Positions 1 to 8,996 of a stretch of DNA of 13,856 nucleotides are shown one piece after another. The notes beneath the pieces were generated by a model, which had not been told where the DNA came from, did not search any database, and saw nothing but the letters and a program-made list of their open reading frames with translations. The stretch is from Gloeopeniophorella convolvens (lineage: Eukaryota > Basidiomycota > Agaricomycetes > Russulales): the NCBI GenBank assembly GCA_022496205.1, contig WTXD01000277.1:1-13856 (forward strand), read 5' to 3'. Each line of letters opens with the position of its first letter. The stretch's first letter is position 1. The translations under genes were made by a program, and so were the position numbers.

Positions 1-144
1 GAATGTCATTGGCGCAATACCTAGGCAAGCAAGAGCAAAGCTAAAGTAACTAGGTAAGCGCAAGTTCGGAAGTTCCGGAAGTAAAGTACTTGCCTCAGTC
101 AGTGAAGTCAACAGACTGAGGCTACAAGGGCGAAAACAGCGTCC

Positions 145-152
145 TTTATATA
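145..152 (-). promoter_or_regulatory. TATA box of LTR A
   Basis: TATATAAA on the minus strand. It lies between the TTATCACATG motifs (173-182 and 193-202, as the reverse complement) and a CCTCAGTC region matching the probable transcript start of copy C. Equivalent TATATAAG boxes occur at the same place in the other family members. Confidence 0.55.
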
Positions 153-221
153 CACAAAAGGAGTGTGGTTTGCATGTGATAAACAACAGCAACATGTGAT
201 AACCAGAGACCCATGTGAAAG

Positions 222-285
222 CGGAACTAAGGTGGGTCGACCGGAACTGCAGGTGGGTCAACCCGGAACTGCATGTGGGTCATGG
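222..285. repeat. Three ~21-bp direct repeats in the U3 of LTR A
   Basis: Units at 222-241, 242-263 and 264-285 each start CGGAACT and contain GTGGGTC. Copy C has only two equivalent units (11678-11699 and 11700-11717, reverse complement), so unit number varies between LTRs. The position upstream of the TATA box suggests promoter or enhancer repeats, which is an inference. Confidence 0.7.
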
Positions 286-520
286 AAGGGCCCGGAAGAA
301 TCTAGAACAGGAACGAAAGTAGGTACAGCCTTAGGGGCTAGAACATAATGATGTCATATACATTGTAGATCAGATAGCTCGCAGATCACCGAGTCCCTTA
401 TCTAATCTAATCAGAGACGTCCTTCCTGTCCTGAGTCCTGTCCGTCTCAACAGACACAATTACCTTTGACTGTTGTCCCCCTTCCTGTCAACTATCCGAC
501 TCCACTATCTCTGCCACCGC

Positions 521-594
521 ACTAGACAACATTCCTGTTGGTCTAATCCGTACCATCACTAGACAACATTCCTGTTGGTCTAATCCGTACCATC
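521..594. repeat. 37-bp perfect tandem duplication in pol
   Basis: Bases 521-557 recur exactly at 558-594, with three more matching bases after. Since 37 is not a multiple of three, the reading frame changes from positions divisible by 3 before it to the RT frame after it. The duplication therefore disrupts pol upstream of the reverse transcriptase. Confidence 0.95.
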
Positions 595-2339
595 ACTGCA
601 CCAATCAATACCAATGAAGACAGTATCCATGAAGCTGACGTGAATTTTGCCATAGAAATGCAAACAGTCCTTGCATCTTGTGGTTATATTGATTACACCC
701 TTCAAGAACCATATCTCCTTGACTCCGTCAACCTCACCACCATCAGATGACTCTTCCAATCAGAATCAATGCACACCCAAGCAGTGGTCAATGATCCTTG
801 TGTGCATTCCACCAGTGCAGTGGTCCATGATCCTGGAGCTCGTCCTGTAACACAACTAGAGTTACACCAGTCGACAGGATCCATATTTGTCCGTGCCAAA
901 ATGACTCATTCGCAACAATTGGCCGAACAAAATGTCGCACCTAAGAAAACAATCGAAGACATTGTCCCTCCAGAATTCCTCAAGTACCGTAAAGTCTTTG
1001 AGGAATCAGCTGCCCAACGACTCCCTGCCTGCAAACCCTGGGACCACGCTATTGACCTGAAACCTAACACCCAACTCCGTGACTGTAAAATCTATAGTCT
1101 CACCCCCGACAAACAGAAGGCCCTTGACGAATTCCTCAAAGAACACCTTGCAAAAGGCTATATTCGCCCTTCAAAGTCACCCATGGCAAGCCCTTTCTTC
1201 TTTGTCAAGAAAAAAGATGGAAAACTACGCCCTGTACAAGACTATCGCGCCCTCAACAATATCACTATCAAGAATGCCTACCCGCTTCCACTCATCCCTG
1301 AACTTATCGACAAACTCAAAAATGCCCGCTATTTCACCAAGTTCGACATCCGCTAGGGCTATAACAATATTTGTATCAAAGAAGGCGATGAATGGAAAGC
1401 CGCCTTCAAGACCAACCGTGGTCTATTTGAACCCCTAGTCATGTTCTTTGAACTCTGCAACTCCCTTGGCACATTCCAATCCTTTATGAACAAGAACTTC
1501 AAGGATATCATTGCAACCGGCTGCATTGTTATCTACATGGATGATATCCTCATTTTCACCGACACTCTCGAAGAAAACTATGCCCTTGTTCATCATGTCC
1601 TCCAATGCCTTCGCAAACTCAACCTTTACCTCAAACCAGAAAAATGTTCCTTCTTCCAGACAACCATTGAGTACCTCGGTCTCATCACCTCTGCCAGTCG
1701 TATTCGCATAGACCCTGCCAAACTCAAAGCTATCATGGAGTGGCCAACGCCAAAAACACTCAAGCACATTCAAGCATTCCTCGGCTTTGGCAACTTCTAC
1801 AGATGTTTCATCAAGGATTTCTCTAAGATTGCACGTCCACTTCATGCCCTCACACATAAAGACACTCCGTTCCAGTGGTCCTCAGCCTGTCAACAAGCAT
1901 TTGACAACCTCAAGCACGCATTTACCTCAGCCCCAGTACTCACACTTCCCGACCACACTTGTCCATTTCGTCTGATTACAGACGCCTCTGACTTTGCCAT
2001 CGGCGCTGTGCTGGAGCAACCAGACGAAATTAATTGCTGGCACCCGGTCACATTCCTCTCTAAATCCATGACCAATGCTGAACGCAACTATGACATCCAC
2101 GACAAAGAACTCCTTGCTATTATCCGTTCCCTTAAAACCTATCAACACTATTTACAAGGGGCCCAACACTATGTTGAAATCTGGACTGACCACAACAACC
2201 TAACATACTTCACCACAAAACATAAACTTACTCGGAGACAAGCTCGTTGGTCTCTTGAACTTTCCCAATACAATGTTCTTCTCCTTCATAAACCCGGCAT
2301 TTACAACCGCGCTGATCATCTGTCCCACTGTCCAGATCT

Positions 2340-2355
2340 TAAAGAGGGGATAATG
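2340..2355 (+). other. Candidate central polypurine tract (second copy of the 3' PPT)
   Basis: TAAAGAGGGGATAATG is identical over 16 nt to 4853-4868, the polypurine tract and first two bases of the 3' LTR. It lies between RNase H and integrase, in the same reading frame as the 3' copy (both read KEGIM). Some retroelements, such as Ty1 and lentiviruses, use a second internal PPT as an extra plus-strand primer. That role here is inferred. Confidence 0.5.
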
Positions 2356-2460
2356 ACTGAAAACGACAACAAAATCCTCTTGAACACCAAGTTTTTTGCA
2401 GTCCAAGCTACTCGCGCTGGCACTACCACCATCATTGGAGACCAAAACCTACAATGACGC

Positions 2461-3358
2461 TGATATGCCACTGCAGCGTACAGACCATGTTATGGACTGA
2501 TTTCGCGATTCTACGACTGGACAGTATTGCCTAGCTAAGTCCTTCTTGTTCCGCTTAGTTCCGACCTCCCGGCCCTCAGTTCCGACTTATTTACAGCTCT
2601 GGAGCCCTAGCACTTGTGGAACGCGACTCTGCGCAGTGTCCGAGTAGCTTACTAAAGCCTCCGGCTGGAGCGCGATCAGCAAGATGTGCCGCAGCGTACC
2701 AATACCTCAGTCGATCGCTCAGAAACCTCGGCCTAAGCCTCGGCATTGCAGCCCTGGCACAAGACGGCTGTTTCGACTTAGCAGTAGCATCGGTTCAGGA
2801 TGGAACACAGGATGAGTGGTTGAACGGAGTTACTATACCTTTCCGTGTGCGGCCTGCGGTTAGAAGGCTCGCCTTTGTATAAAACCCTCTCTCGACCTTA
2901 GGGCTCAATAAGAAACTCCCCCGGTTGGGATAGTCCACTTCTCATTCTGCCTCCGGCCTAAGTTGGCCTTTCGTTGTATATCGTTTCGCTACTACTCGGC
3001 TGCCACTAAGCCGGATCGCTCACGCTCTCGGCCATCGCTCGGGCCGACTCAGTTGTACGTTGCGTATTTGACCGTTCGCACTAACGACCTTTAGTTGCGG
3101 CATTACGGAGATACTTCCGACACACAGGCCGGCCTACTTCGATCTTGCACGTGTCGCTCTAGCAGTGGCGGCGCTGCTCATGCTTCCGGCTTACCGCACG
3201 GCCGAAGCGTACGCATCGGTTAGCGCATTGCGGCGCACTCGGCCCTTCCGGCCAACGCCTCGGTCAACAGTCTTCTAGCTAAGTACTTCCCCACGCACTT
3301 GCGGTACTCACCTCGGCATTGTGCTACGAACAGCCCTTGTGCCGGGCTTAGGGTATCA
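2461..3358 (+). mobile_element. Solo LTR, family L copy 1, nested in pol
   Basis: The 898-bp segment has terminal TGATA...TATCA inverted ends and a direct ACGC on each side (2457-2460 and 3359-3362), as expected for integrase-mediated insertion. A copy of exactly the same length lies inverted at 12085-12982, with only scattered single-base differences seen in the parts compared by eye. A TATAAAA box at 2878 fits plus-strand transcription. No internal region or second LTR is present in this copy. It is CpG-rich, unlike its host element, which suggests recent arrival. The LTR superfamily is unknown. Confidence 0.9.
2878..2884 (+). promoter_or_regulatory. TATA box of L copy 1
   Basis: TATAAAA about 418 bp into the LTR, with the same sequence on the minus strand of copy 2 (12559-12565). 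Its position suggests U3 is roughly 440 bp and R-U5 the remaining 450 bp. Confidence 0.5.
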
Positions 3359-3362
3359 ACGC

Positions 3363-5183
3363 ATCAGAGAATCTCAAGACAAAGACAAAGAAGTCACTAA
3401 AGCATTAACAACAATCATGAAGAATGGTCCACGTACGATAGCAAAAGGCTTAGAAGATTGGAACTACGAAGACGGTCTCATCTTACATCAAGGAAAGGTC
3501 TATATCCCCAAAGACACCAAATTACAATGAGAAATTGTTCAGCAATACCATGAGTCACTCACCACCAGCCACCCGGGAAGATGGAAAACTTATGAACTAG
3601 TCTCTTGAGAGTACTGGTGGCCTGGAATATCCAAATTTGTTAAAGACTACGTTGACGGCTGTGCCACTTGCCAAACCACTAAATGACAACACCCTAATCC
3701 CATTCCACTGCACCCGAACGAAATCGCAAACCGTCTCTGGGAAGTCATCACCATGGACTTTATTACCAACCTCCCTATCTTAAAGGGATATGACTCACTC
3801 TACGTCGTAGTCGACCGCTTCACCAAAGCCACTATCATCGCTCCCTGTCATAAAACTATTACCTCAGAACAAACTGCCGACCTCTACATCAATTACGTCT
3901 GAAAGCGCATTGGACTTCCTAAACAAGTTATCTCCGACAGAGGACCACAATTTGCATCGCAATTTATGCAAGAAGTCTGGAAACGACTTCAAGTAACTCT
4001 CACCCTCAGTACTGCATACCACCCTCAGACCGATGGTGAAACAGAACGAGTTAACCAAGAACTAGAACAATACCTACGAGTCTTCTGCAACTATCAACAA
4101 GACAACTGGGTTGACCTCATCCCATTCATGGAGTTTGCACACAATAATTGCCAACACTCAGCTACCCATATTGCACCCTTCCTAGCCTGGTACGGCTTCC
4201 TCCCCAAATTCATTCCACCACCACAACTTGGTTCCAAAGTTGAATCTGCTGAACAATGTCTCACATTACTTGAACAAATCCGCACTGAAATTAAAGCAAG
4301 CTTAGAAAATGCTGCAGAAATCATGAAACGCTCTAGACCTGACGGACCAGAACACAAATACAAAGAAGGAGATCTCGTCTGGCTAGAAGCAAAGAACCTT
4401 TGTACAACACACCCAAAGGCGAAATTAGCACCCAAATGTTACAGACCAATCAAGGTCATCACCTCCTATGCAGTCCCCAGTAAACTCAAACTACCTGACC
4501 ATGGGCACATCCATCCTATCTTTCACAACTCGCTCATTTCCCCATACAAAGAAACCACTACTCATGGACCTAACTACTTGACACCTCCACCAGAAATCAT
4601 TGACGATGAAGAAGGACACTACGAGATCGAAACAATTATCAAGAGTCGACCCACTAGAAACCGACGAGGCATTCAGTACCTTGTCAAGTGGAAAGGTTAC
4701 CCTGACTCCGAAAATTCATGGGTCCCTTACTCAGAAATGAAACATGCTATGGAAACTGTTCACTCATTCCACCAACAACACCCCTCTATGCCGCAATCAT
4801 CATCACTCACTCATGACAGACTTATCAATGCGCTTCAGGCGCAGCGCAATCATAAAGAGGGGATAATGTCACGAATACTAGGGCTTCAAGGAGGTCTAAA
4901 TGCTCAGAACACTCGAGTGAACTCAGCCCTACTAGTAAACACCCTACACATCGCCCACAATATGATGCATACCACTCACATTGCGACTACAAGTCGAAAT
5001 ACATCATGTGACCCTTCACCCCCATTCCTCACCCTACTCCCTAATGGCCAACTCACCCTGAAATACCCCCAAGATCCCGGACTAGGGATCTCTCAGAACG
5101 GCCATATTACTCATCCCAAAGTAACCAGAACCTTGATTAAGGTGAAACACTTCATGCATCCTCTTTGGGACTCTGATCATTAA
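3363..5183 (+). pseudogene. pol: Chromovirus pol, 3' part: integrase and chromodomain
   Basis: The integrase inserts element DNA, and the chromodomain is thought to steer it to heterochromatin. The zinc-binding residues are His 3549, His 3570, Cys 3660 and Cys 3669. The catalytic triad is Asp 3756, Asp 3936 (SDRGPQF) and Glu 4044 (GETERVNQ); the last two are separated by 35 residues, the classical D,D35E spacing. The chromodomain spans about 4617-4790, with YLVKWKGYPDSENSW and a FHQQHP tail. In-frame TGA stops lie at 3528, 3606, 3684 and 3900. Each is one transition from CGA, or TGG for the last. The open frame runs on from 3903 through the polypurine tract and 317 nt into the LTR, ending with TAA at 5181. 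Confidence 0.93.
4854..4866 (+). other. Polypurine tract of the chromovirus
   Basis: AAAGAGGGGATAA lies directly before the TGTCAC start of the 3' LTR. It is the expected primer for plus-strand DNA synthesis. The pol frame reads through it. Confidence 0.8.
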
Positions 5184-5520
5184 GAACTCCATGGGGCCTC
5201 AAGCCCCACTCTGCGATGGAATCTAAGAAGTGTATCAGAGAGGAGAGGTTATGGGGAATCCCCTCTAGAATCCCCATCAATAATTAGACCAGATTCGTCT
5301 GGGGGATCTCTAGTAGTATATAAGACCCCCATGTATCGCCCAGTGGTCTTCAGACTGTCCATCTGTGGCACTCTCGTCTGTATCTAGCACTGCAATCTAG
5401 TACTGTTAGTGTGTTCCCCCTCCGCTCCTGCTATCGTAGCTCATCTTCTGTTCTATCCCCTTGACGCTTTTCAAATACCTGCTATCCTCTCTGCGCGCAC
5501 TCTGCGAGTGAGTCCTGACA
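4867..5520 (+). repeat. 3' LTR of the chromovirus (654 bp)
   Basis: It begins TGTCACGAAT directly after the polypurine tract and ends AGTCCTGACA, giving a 5-bp terminal inverted repeat TGTCA/TGACA. A TATATAAG box sits at 5317, so U3 is about 480 bp. The first 317 bp overlap the pol reading frame. No matching 5' LTR lies in the window, so LTR divergence cannot be used to date it. Confidence 0.85.
5317..5324 (+). promoter_or_regulatory. TATA box of the chromovirus LTR
   Basis: TATATAAG within the LTR, about 200 bp before its end. Transcription would start near 5345. Confidence 0.6.
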
Positions 5521-5831
5521 GTGGTGGGATCTGCTGGGGGTCAGGTGGCTATTGTGTAGGAGGGTGAGCTCATTGCATGCACCAGGCTTTGGTGAGGAAC
5601 TGCACTATTCCTTTGACAATGCACTTGTCTGGGTTAAAGGGGAGTCGCACTGCTGTGAATTTTGGGGTGGCAAAGTTAGGGCATTCATCACCAGTAGGGG
5701 GTGGTGGCACTGCTGCATCTACCATGTATGCTATTTAGTCAGATTACTGAAGTTCTGGCCTGTTGATACCTACAGTGTGGGCAGGTCTTGAAGGGGAGTG
5801 GCATGGAGAGGAGAGGAGAAAAGTTTGTAAA
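5521..5831. other. Unassigned flank between chromovirus LTR and MITE
   Basis: No convincing gene or repeat is visible. A 79-codon open frame at 5552-5791 shows no recognisable motif and is probably chance. The five bases after the LTR are GTGGT, but the matching left duplication would lie outside the window. Confidence 0.5.
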
Positions 5832-5833
5832 TA

Positions 5834-6531
5834 CTATGCCTACCCGGGAAGTGGACACAAATGTTCACTTCCTGGTAATCTTGGGGTTTTCCTCAATCAA
5901 ATCTCTTGAAACTTTGCATATGTACTCCTTGATATATTCTCTATGTACCCAGTAAGTTCTAGATTTATTCATTGAGATCTGAGCATGCCAGAGCAAAGCC
6001 GAAGTCGAGAGAAAAGTGCCCGCAAGGAGTGCGCGCTTGTCACGGACTGTCACGCTTGCCGGGATCATAGATCCGATCTTATCATGGACCAGAACCCACT
6101 GATGCACATTTGTGCAACGCGTCGTTCACGCACTCCGGCGGCGGAGCTTTAATCTCCTTTGTCATGCTTAGAGCCCCTCCGGAAGGAAAGCTCTCGCAGA
6201 TGGTGTTCTACCCATGTGAATGATACAAAACTTGGGGATACAGTAGATACGTATAAGTGTGCTGTGAATACCAAGTTTCATGGTGTATAAGCTATTTCTT
6301 CCCTTGTTCTTGGAGGATTGGCAGCTGTCCACATCAGTGTCCCAGAAGTACCGATTTCTCTAGCATCATCCAGCAGCTCAATCGGCTTCAAACTTTGCAA
6401 GCATGTAGAACAGATCTATGAATTTATTGGATAAAGATATCGACGAATTCTATGCAGCCGTTGCTGCGTGCGGAGTCGATCTTTGCAAAATAACCACTTC
6501 CTGGTGGTGTCCACTTCCCGGGTAGGCATAG
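5834..6531. mobile_element. Non-autonomous Tc1/mariner-type element (698 bp)
   Basis: Bases 5834-5858 (starting CTATGCCTACCCGGG) are the perfect 25-bp inverted repeat of 6507-6531. Both ends are flanked by TA (5832-5833 and 6532-6533), the target duplication of the Tc1/mariner superfamily. A subterminal CACTTCCTGG occurs near each end (5866-5875 and 6495-6504) in direct orientation; the left copy can pair with the terminus as a small hairpin. No transposase frame is present inside. An 80-codon frame at 5865-6107 (minus) has no DDE-like motif. It is probably moved by a transposase encoded elsewhere. Confidence 0.88.
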
Positions 6532-6533
6532 TA

Positions 6534-6836
6534 GGTGCCTTCATTAGGCTGGATCACAAACTACATTCTATGCAGGTGCTTGTGCCTCGCACTTGCCTAG
6601 AATTCCAAAGTGAGTGACTGCAAGGATCTACTTGGAAATGCAAGGGAAGGACCCAAACTCATAAGAACATAACTCAAAGAGGACCTAAAGGTCCTGGAAG
6701 GCCTTGGGCCCTCCAGAGAGTGAGGGAGAGTCTCTGAACATGACACAGACCCAAAATGAGATGGGAGCACCAGGGAAAGGAAGCTTTTGTTGAAGCACAG
6801 CTGAGAAAAGAGGGCAACTAGTCACACAAGGGAGCC
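6534..6836. other. Unassigned sequence next to relic B
   Basis: Nothing coding is recognisable. It may be the diverged U5 side of the family-A relic that follows, but I see no continuous match. Confidence 0.4.
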
Positions 6837-6977
6837 CAGTCAGAGAAGGTTGAATGACTGGGGAGTAAGTGCATACAGTACAGTCCTTATATACCTGAAG
6901 AAGTGTGGAGCGCATGTGATAAACATCAGTGACATATGATAACACTGACCCACATAGAAGCAGAGCAAGGTGGGTAT
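6837..6977 (-). mobile_element. Relic of a family-A LTR (copy B)
   Basis: It aligns with LTR A around its core promoter. Shared landmarks are CAGTCAGAGAAGG (also in copy C), TCCTTATATAC, AAGTGTGG, two CATGTGATAA-type motifs (6913-6922, and 6933-6942 with one change) and a downstream AAGGTGGGT. The match fades on both sides, so LTR ends cannot be placed. Orientation is the same as copy A. Confidence 0.7.
6886..6893 (-). promoter_or_regulatory. TATA box of relic B
   Basis: TATATAAG on the minus strand, aligned with the TATA boxes of LTRs A and C. Confidence 0.45.
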
Positions 6978-7079
6978 AGAAGGTGCAAGAAGGAATGTGT
7001 AAGCAAAGGTAAGCACAAATGACTGTACATAGTTGGCGAGAAAATATGCCTAAGTATGTACAAGGAAGTTCTGATTACT

Positions 7080-7139
7080 TAAGCAGGGTGGTGCCCCATC
7101 CAAATTAAATAAGCTGGGTGGTGCCCCATTCAACTGACA
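7080..7139. repeat. Two 30-bp imperfect tandem repeats
   Basis: Units 7080-7109 and 7110-7139 share TAAGC.GGGTGGTGCCCCAT and differ mainly in their last ten bases. A third unit starts (TAAG) at 7140. GGTGGTGCCCC is partly palindromic. No function is evident. Confidence 0.85.
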
Positions 7140-7789
7140 TAAGTGAACTACCTAATATAGTACAGAGTCCGCAGAGCCAGTCTGTATCAACAGCTTTTTG
7201 ATCCAAAACACTACAGGATGTAGTACTACTAACTATGTGGGAAACTGGAGCCAAATCCAGTAGGTATAAGGGTTTCCTACAACTCAAAAGTATAAAGGAA
7301 CCAGAAAGGAAAAGGAAGTAAAGAGAACTGCAATATACAAATATATAGGCTCACATCTGCACTTAAGGGTAGTCTGGGGTCACATCCTTTGCTACCCAGC
7401 TCAACCTGGTCACTTCATAGGGCAAAATACCCAGATCCAAGGTTTCTGAGTGTAGAGACCACTGGACCCTAACCCGGTCTAATTACTGATGATGTCACAA
7501 TCTCAGCCTGCGGACTCTGGGCCAGGCGAACCAGAACCCATGCCCCTCCTGATAACTGCTGATGTCCATGCTAACCTGGCGTGGTACAATGAGTAGCAGG
7601 CAGGGCAGATGAGCATTGACAACTGACTTCATTGACTGGCCTTAGGACTGAGGTCTCTACAGTCACATGACCGAGCATATGATGAGACCTATGACTGGGC
7701 CTAGACTTTAAAGATGATGAAGTGCAGATGACTCACTGCTGACTGATGGTGATGTCAGCTGAGTGAGCATTTGGTCAGCATGTCTATTT
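7140..7789. other. Unassigned non-coding sequence
   Basis: No open frame of note. The part 7480-7760 repeats short GATGATGTCA, CTGATGTC and GGTGATGTCA words, which gives a weakly repetitive texture without a fixed period. It may include the U3 of relic D. Confidence 0.4.
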
Positions 7790-7930
7790 ATAGCATGACC
7801 CACTTGTACTCCATGCTTTCTGATGCACATGAACTCAATCTGGTAGATTAGTTAGTATGTACCTTATAGTATATAAGGATCTGCCAGTAATGTCTTAGCT
7901 CTTTAGCTTTGACCTCCTGTAATATACTGG
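7790..7930 (+). mobile_element. Relic of a family-A LTR (copy D)
   Basis: CATGACCCACTTGTACTCC at 7794 differs from copy C (11679 onward) by a single missing base. TATATAAGGA follows at 7870, then a TAGC...TTTGACC region comparable to the transcript start of copy C. Orientation is the same as C. Ends cannot be defined and the sequence between landmarks is strongly diverged. Confidence 0.5.
7870..7877 (+). promoter_or_regulatory. TATA box of relic D
   Basis: TATATAAG followed by GATCTGCC; placed as in LTR C. Activity is unknown. Confidence 0.4.
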
Positions 7931-8705
7931 AGTTTCAGTGGCATCTTTCAGTGTGCTTGACAGCCACCTGACTTGCCCCATCGCTCTTCATCCTCTACTG
8001 CAACTATGAGGCTCAGATCTTGCAAGTTTTTTGGCAGAACCCCTGCATAGCATGTGATAAGCAGCATAAGTGCACATAGTGCATCAGGCCTGACATGCAG
8101 ACGTGGCATGACCATTTCTACATTTTGCTCTTTGGCCTCTACTCAATCTTGTGCAGACTGCACAATGCAGAGAGTGGCAGGGAAGTCTCACTAGGCCAGC
8201 TCCCTATTGACAAATAGTGTTGTATACTTGAGTGTAAACCAATGTTATTCTATACTTCATATAATACTACTTAACACTGATTATGTGCAGAATTTGTACT
8301 GAAATTATGAGAATTTTGTGCAAATACAGGACCATAGGGATGTGCTAACTTTGCCTCAATCTGATTCAAATTTTGCCCTATCCAATCTGACATTTCCAAT
8401 GGTGCCAATTGGGAAAAATCCATTCCAAATTTTGTATTGCACAATTAGCATGCTAACAATGCAACTTTCAGTGTGTCCAATTCAAATTTTGCTCTGATCT
8501 CAGTCTAATGTTGCCCCACAAGTGTCCAAACTGGTGTGCCAAATTTACCCAGATCTGTTTTCATAGTGCAACTCTCTCACAAAAGTGACATCCTCACAAC
8601 TGTCACTGACTTATAATTGTACAACTAGAAACAAAGAAACTCAAAACATTGCTCTGGTACTGTCCTTGAATTCCTTAGAAGAGGAAAGTGATTAACAAGG
8701 GGGTG
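7931..8705. other. AT-rich non-coding stretch
   Basis: No gene is visible. Between about 8360 and 8520 the words CAAATTTTG and TTGCCC recur (TTCAAATTTTGCCCT, CCAAATTTTGTATTG, TTCAAATTTTGCTCT). This suggests an old, diverged repeat rather than coding sequence. Confidence 0.4.
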
Positions 8706-8996
8706 ATCTCTACAAAAACCCTCCCCTCTTATGATACCAAATAAGACCTTTTTTGTCCTTAATAAGTGATTATTGGGAACTGGGCTTATTTCTTCCTTAT
8801 CCATCTAAATTGCCACACTAGTCAAAAGACCTACATCTTATTAGCATCTTTAAAAGAACACTCAAAGATAAGGCACACAATAAGACAGAAATAAGCTAGT
8901 GAAAAGATAGTCACACTACAATGTAGAAGCAGTGAAAAGGAGCTGATATTGCAACATTATACTACTAACATTATACACTACTAAGGTAGCTGATAG

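Larger units (their letters stand above)
4..452 (-). mobile_element. LTR, family A copy 1 (solo LTR or end of an element leaving the window)
   Basis: Read on the minus strand the segment begins TGTTGAGACGGAC at 452 and ends CCAATGACA at 4, giving the TG...CA ends of an LTR. It is homologous over nearly its whole length to 11526-11932 on the plus strand (copy C). In transcription order both carry U3 tandem repeats, TTATCACATG motifs, a TATA box, a CCTCAGTC-like start region, a conserved AG/GCAAGT site and a terminal GTATTGC box. Only three bases lie left of it, so a target duplication cannot be tested. The superfamily is not recognised. The right edge abuts chromovirus pol, so copy 1 either inserted into pol or marks a breakpoint. 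Confidence 0.65.
453..2460 (+). pseudogene. pol: Chromovirus pol, 5' part: linker, reverse transcriptase and RNase H
   Basis: This encodes the polymerase that copies element RNA into DNA. The RT starts near 940, with a KSPMASPFFFVKKKDG motif at about 1177 and the catalytic YMDD at 1534-1545. RNase H follows with its acidic residues in TDAS (Asp at 1981), DKELLA (Glu at 2107) and WTDH (Asp at 2188), then the NRADHLS tail. In-frame stops are TGA 748, TAG 1354 and TGA 2455. The TAG lies in the usual RWGYNN motif, where TGG is expected, so it is a G-to-A change. RT palm and RNase H residues are otherwise preserved. The part before 595 is in another frame because of the duplication, and no protease DSG motif is visible. 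The reading frame continues at 3363 after the inserted LTR. Confidence 0.93.
2457..3362. repeat. 4-bp target site duplication ACGC around L copy 1
   Basis: ACGC occurs at 2457-2460 and 3359-3362. Removing 2461-3362 joins the codon CGC to ATC at 3363 and puts RNase H and integrase in one frame, which confirms the insertion boundaries. Confidence 0.9.
453..5520 (+). mobile_element. Degenerate Ty3/gypsy chromovirus lacking its 5' end
   Basis: A retrotransposon (Metaviridae, chromovirus branch) with the order reverse transcriptase, RNase H, integrase, chromodomain, polypurine tract, 3' LTR. The 5' LTR, primer binding site, gag and probably the protease are missing; the element starts abruptly where LTR A ends. 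It is inactivated by seven in-frame stops, a 37-bp tandem duplication and an 898-bp LTR inserted at 2461. Apart from these there is no frameshift between about 595 and 5183, so decay has been mainly by point transitions. The domain order and the style of the integrase and chromodomain are typical of Agaricomycete chromoviruses. Confidence 0.93.

Noticed and set aside
2616..2882. 88-codon frame in L copy 1, repeated identically at 12561-12827 on the minus strand
   Set aside because: It lies inside the LTR and spans the start of the TATA box. Identity between copies is explained by the youth of the LTRs, and no domain is visible.
748..3902. Reassigned TGA codon, since most pol stops are TGA
   Set aside because: A TAG also interrupts the invariant RT motif and pol is broken in other ways, so ordinary transitions explain the stops.
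5521..5545. TGGTGGGATCTG just after the chromovirus LTR as a primer binding site of a second tandem element
   Set aside because: It begins with TGG, but I cannot match the rest to a tRNA 3' end, and no gag-like frame follows.
8706..8731. Helitron 5' end, because of TCTCTAC
   Set aside because: Helitrons do not have this word inverted at the other end, and no CTRR end with hairpin or Rep/helicase was found.
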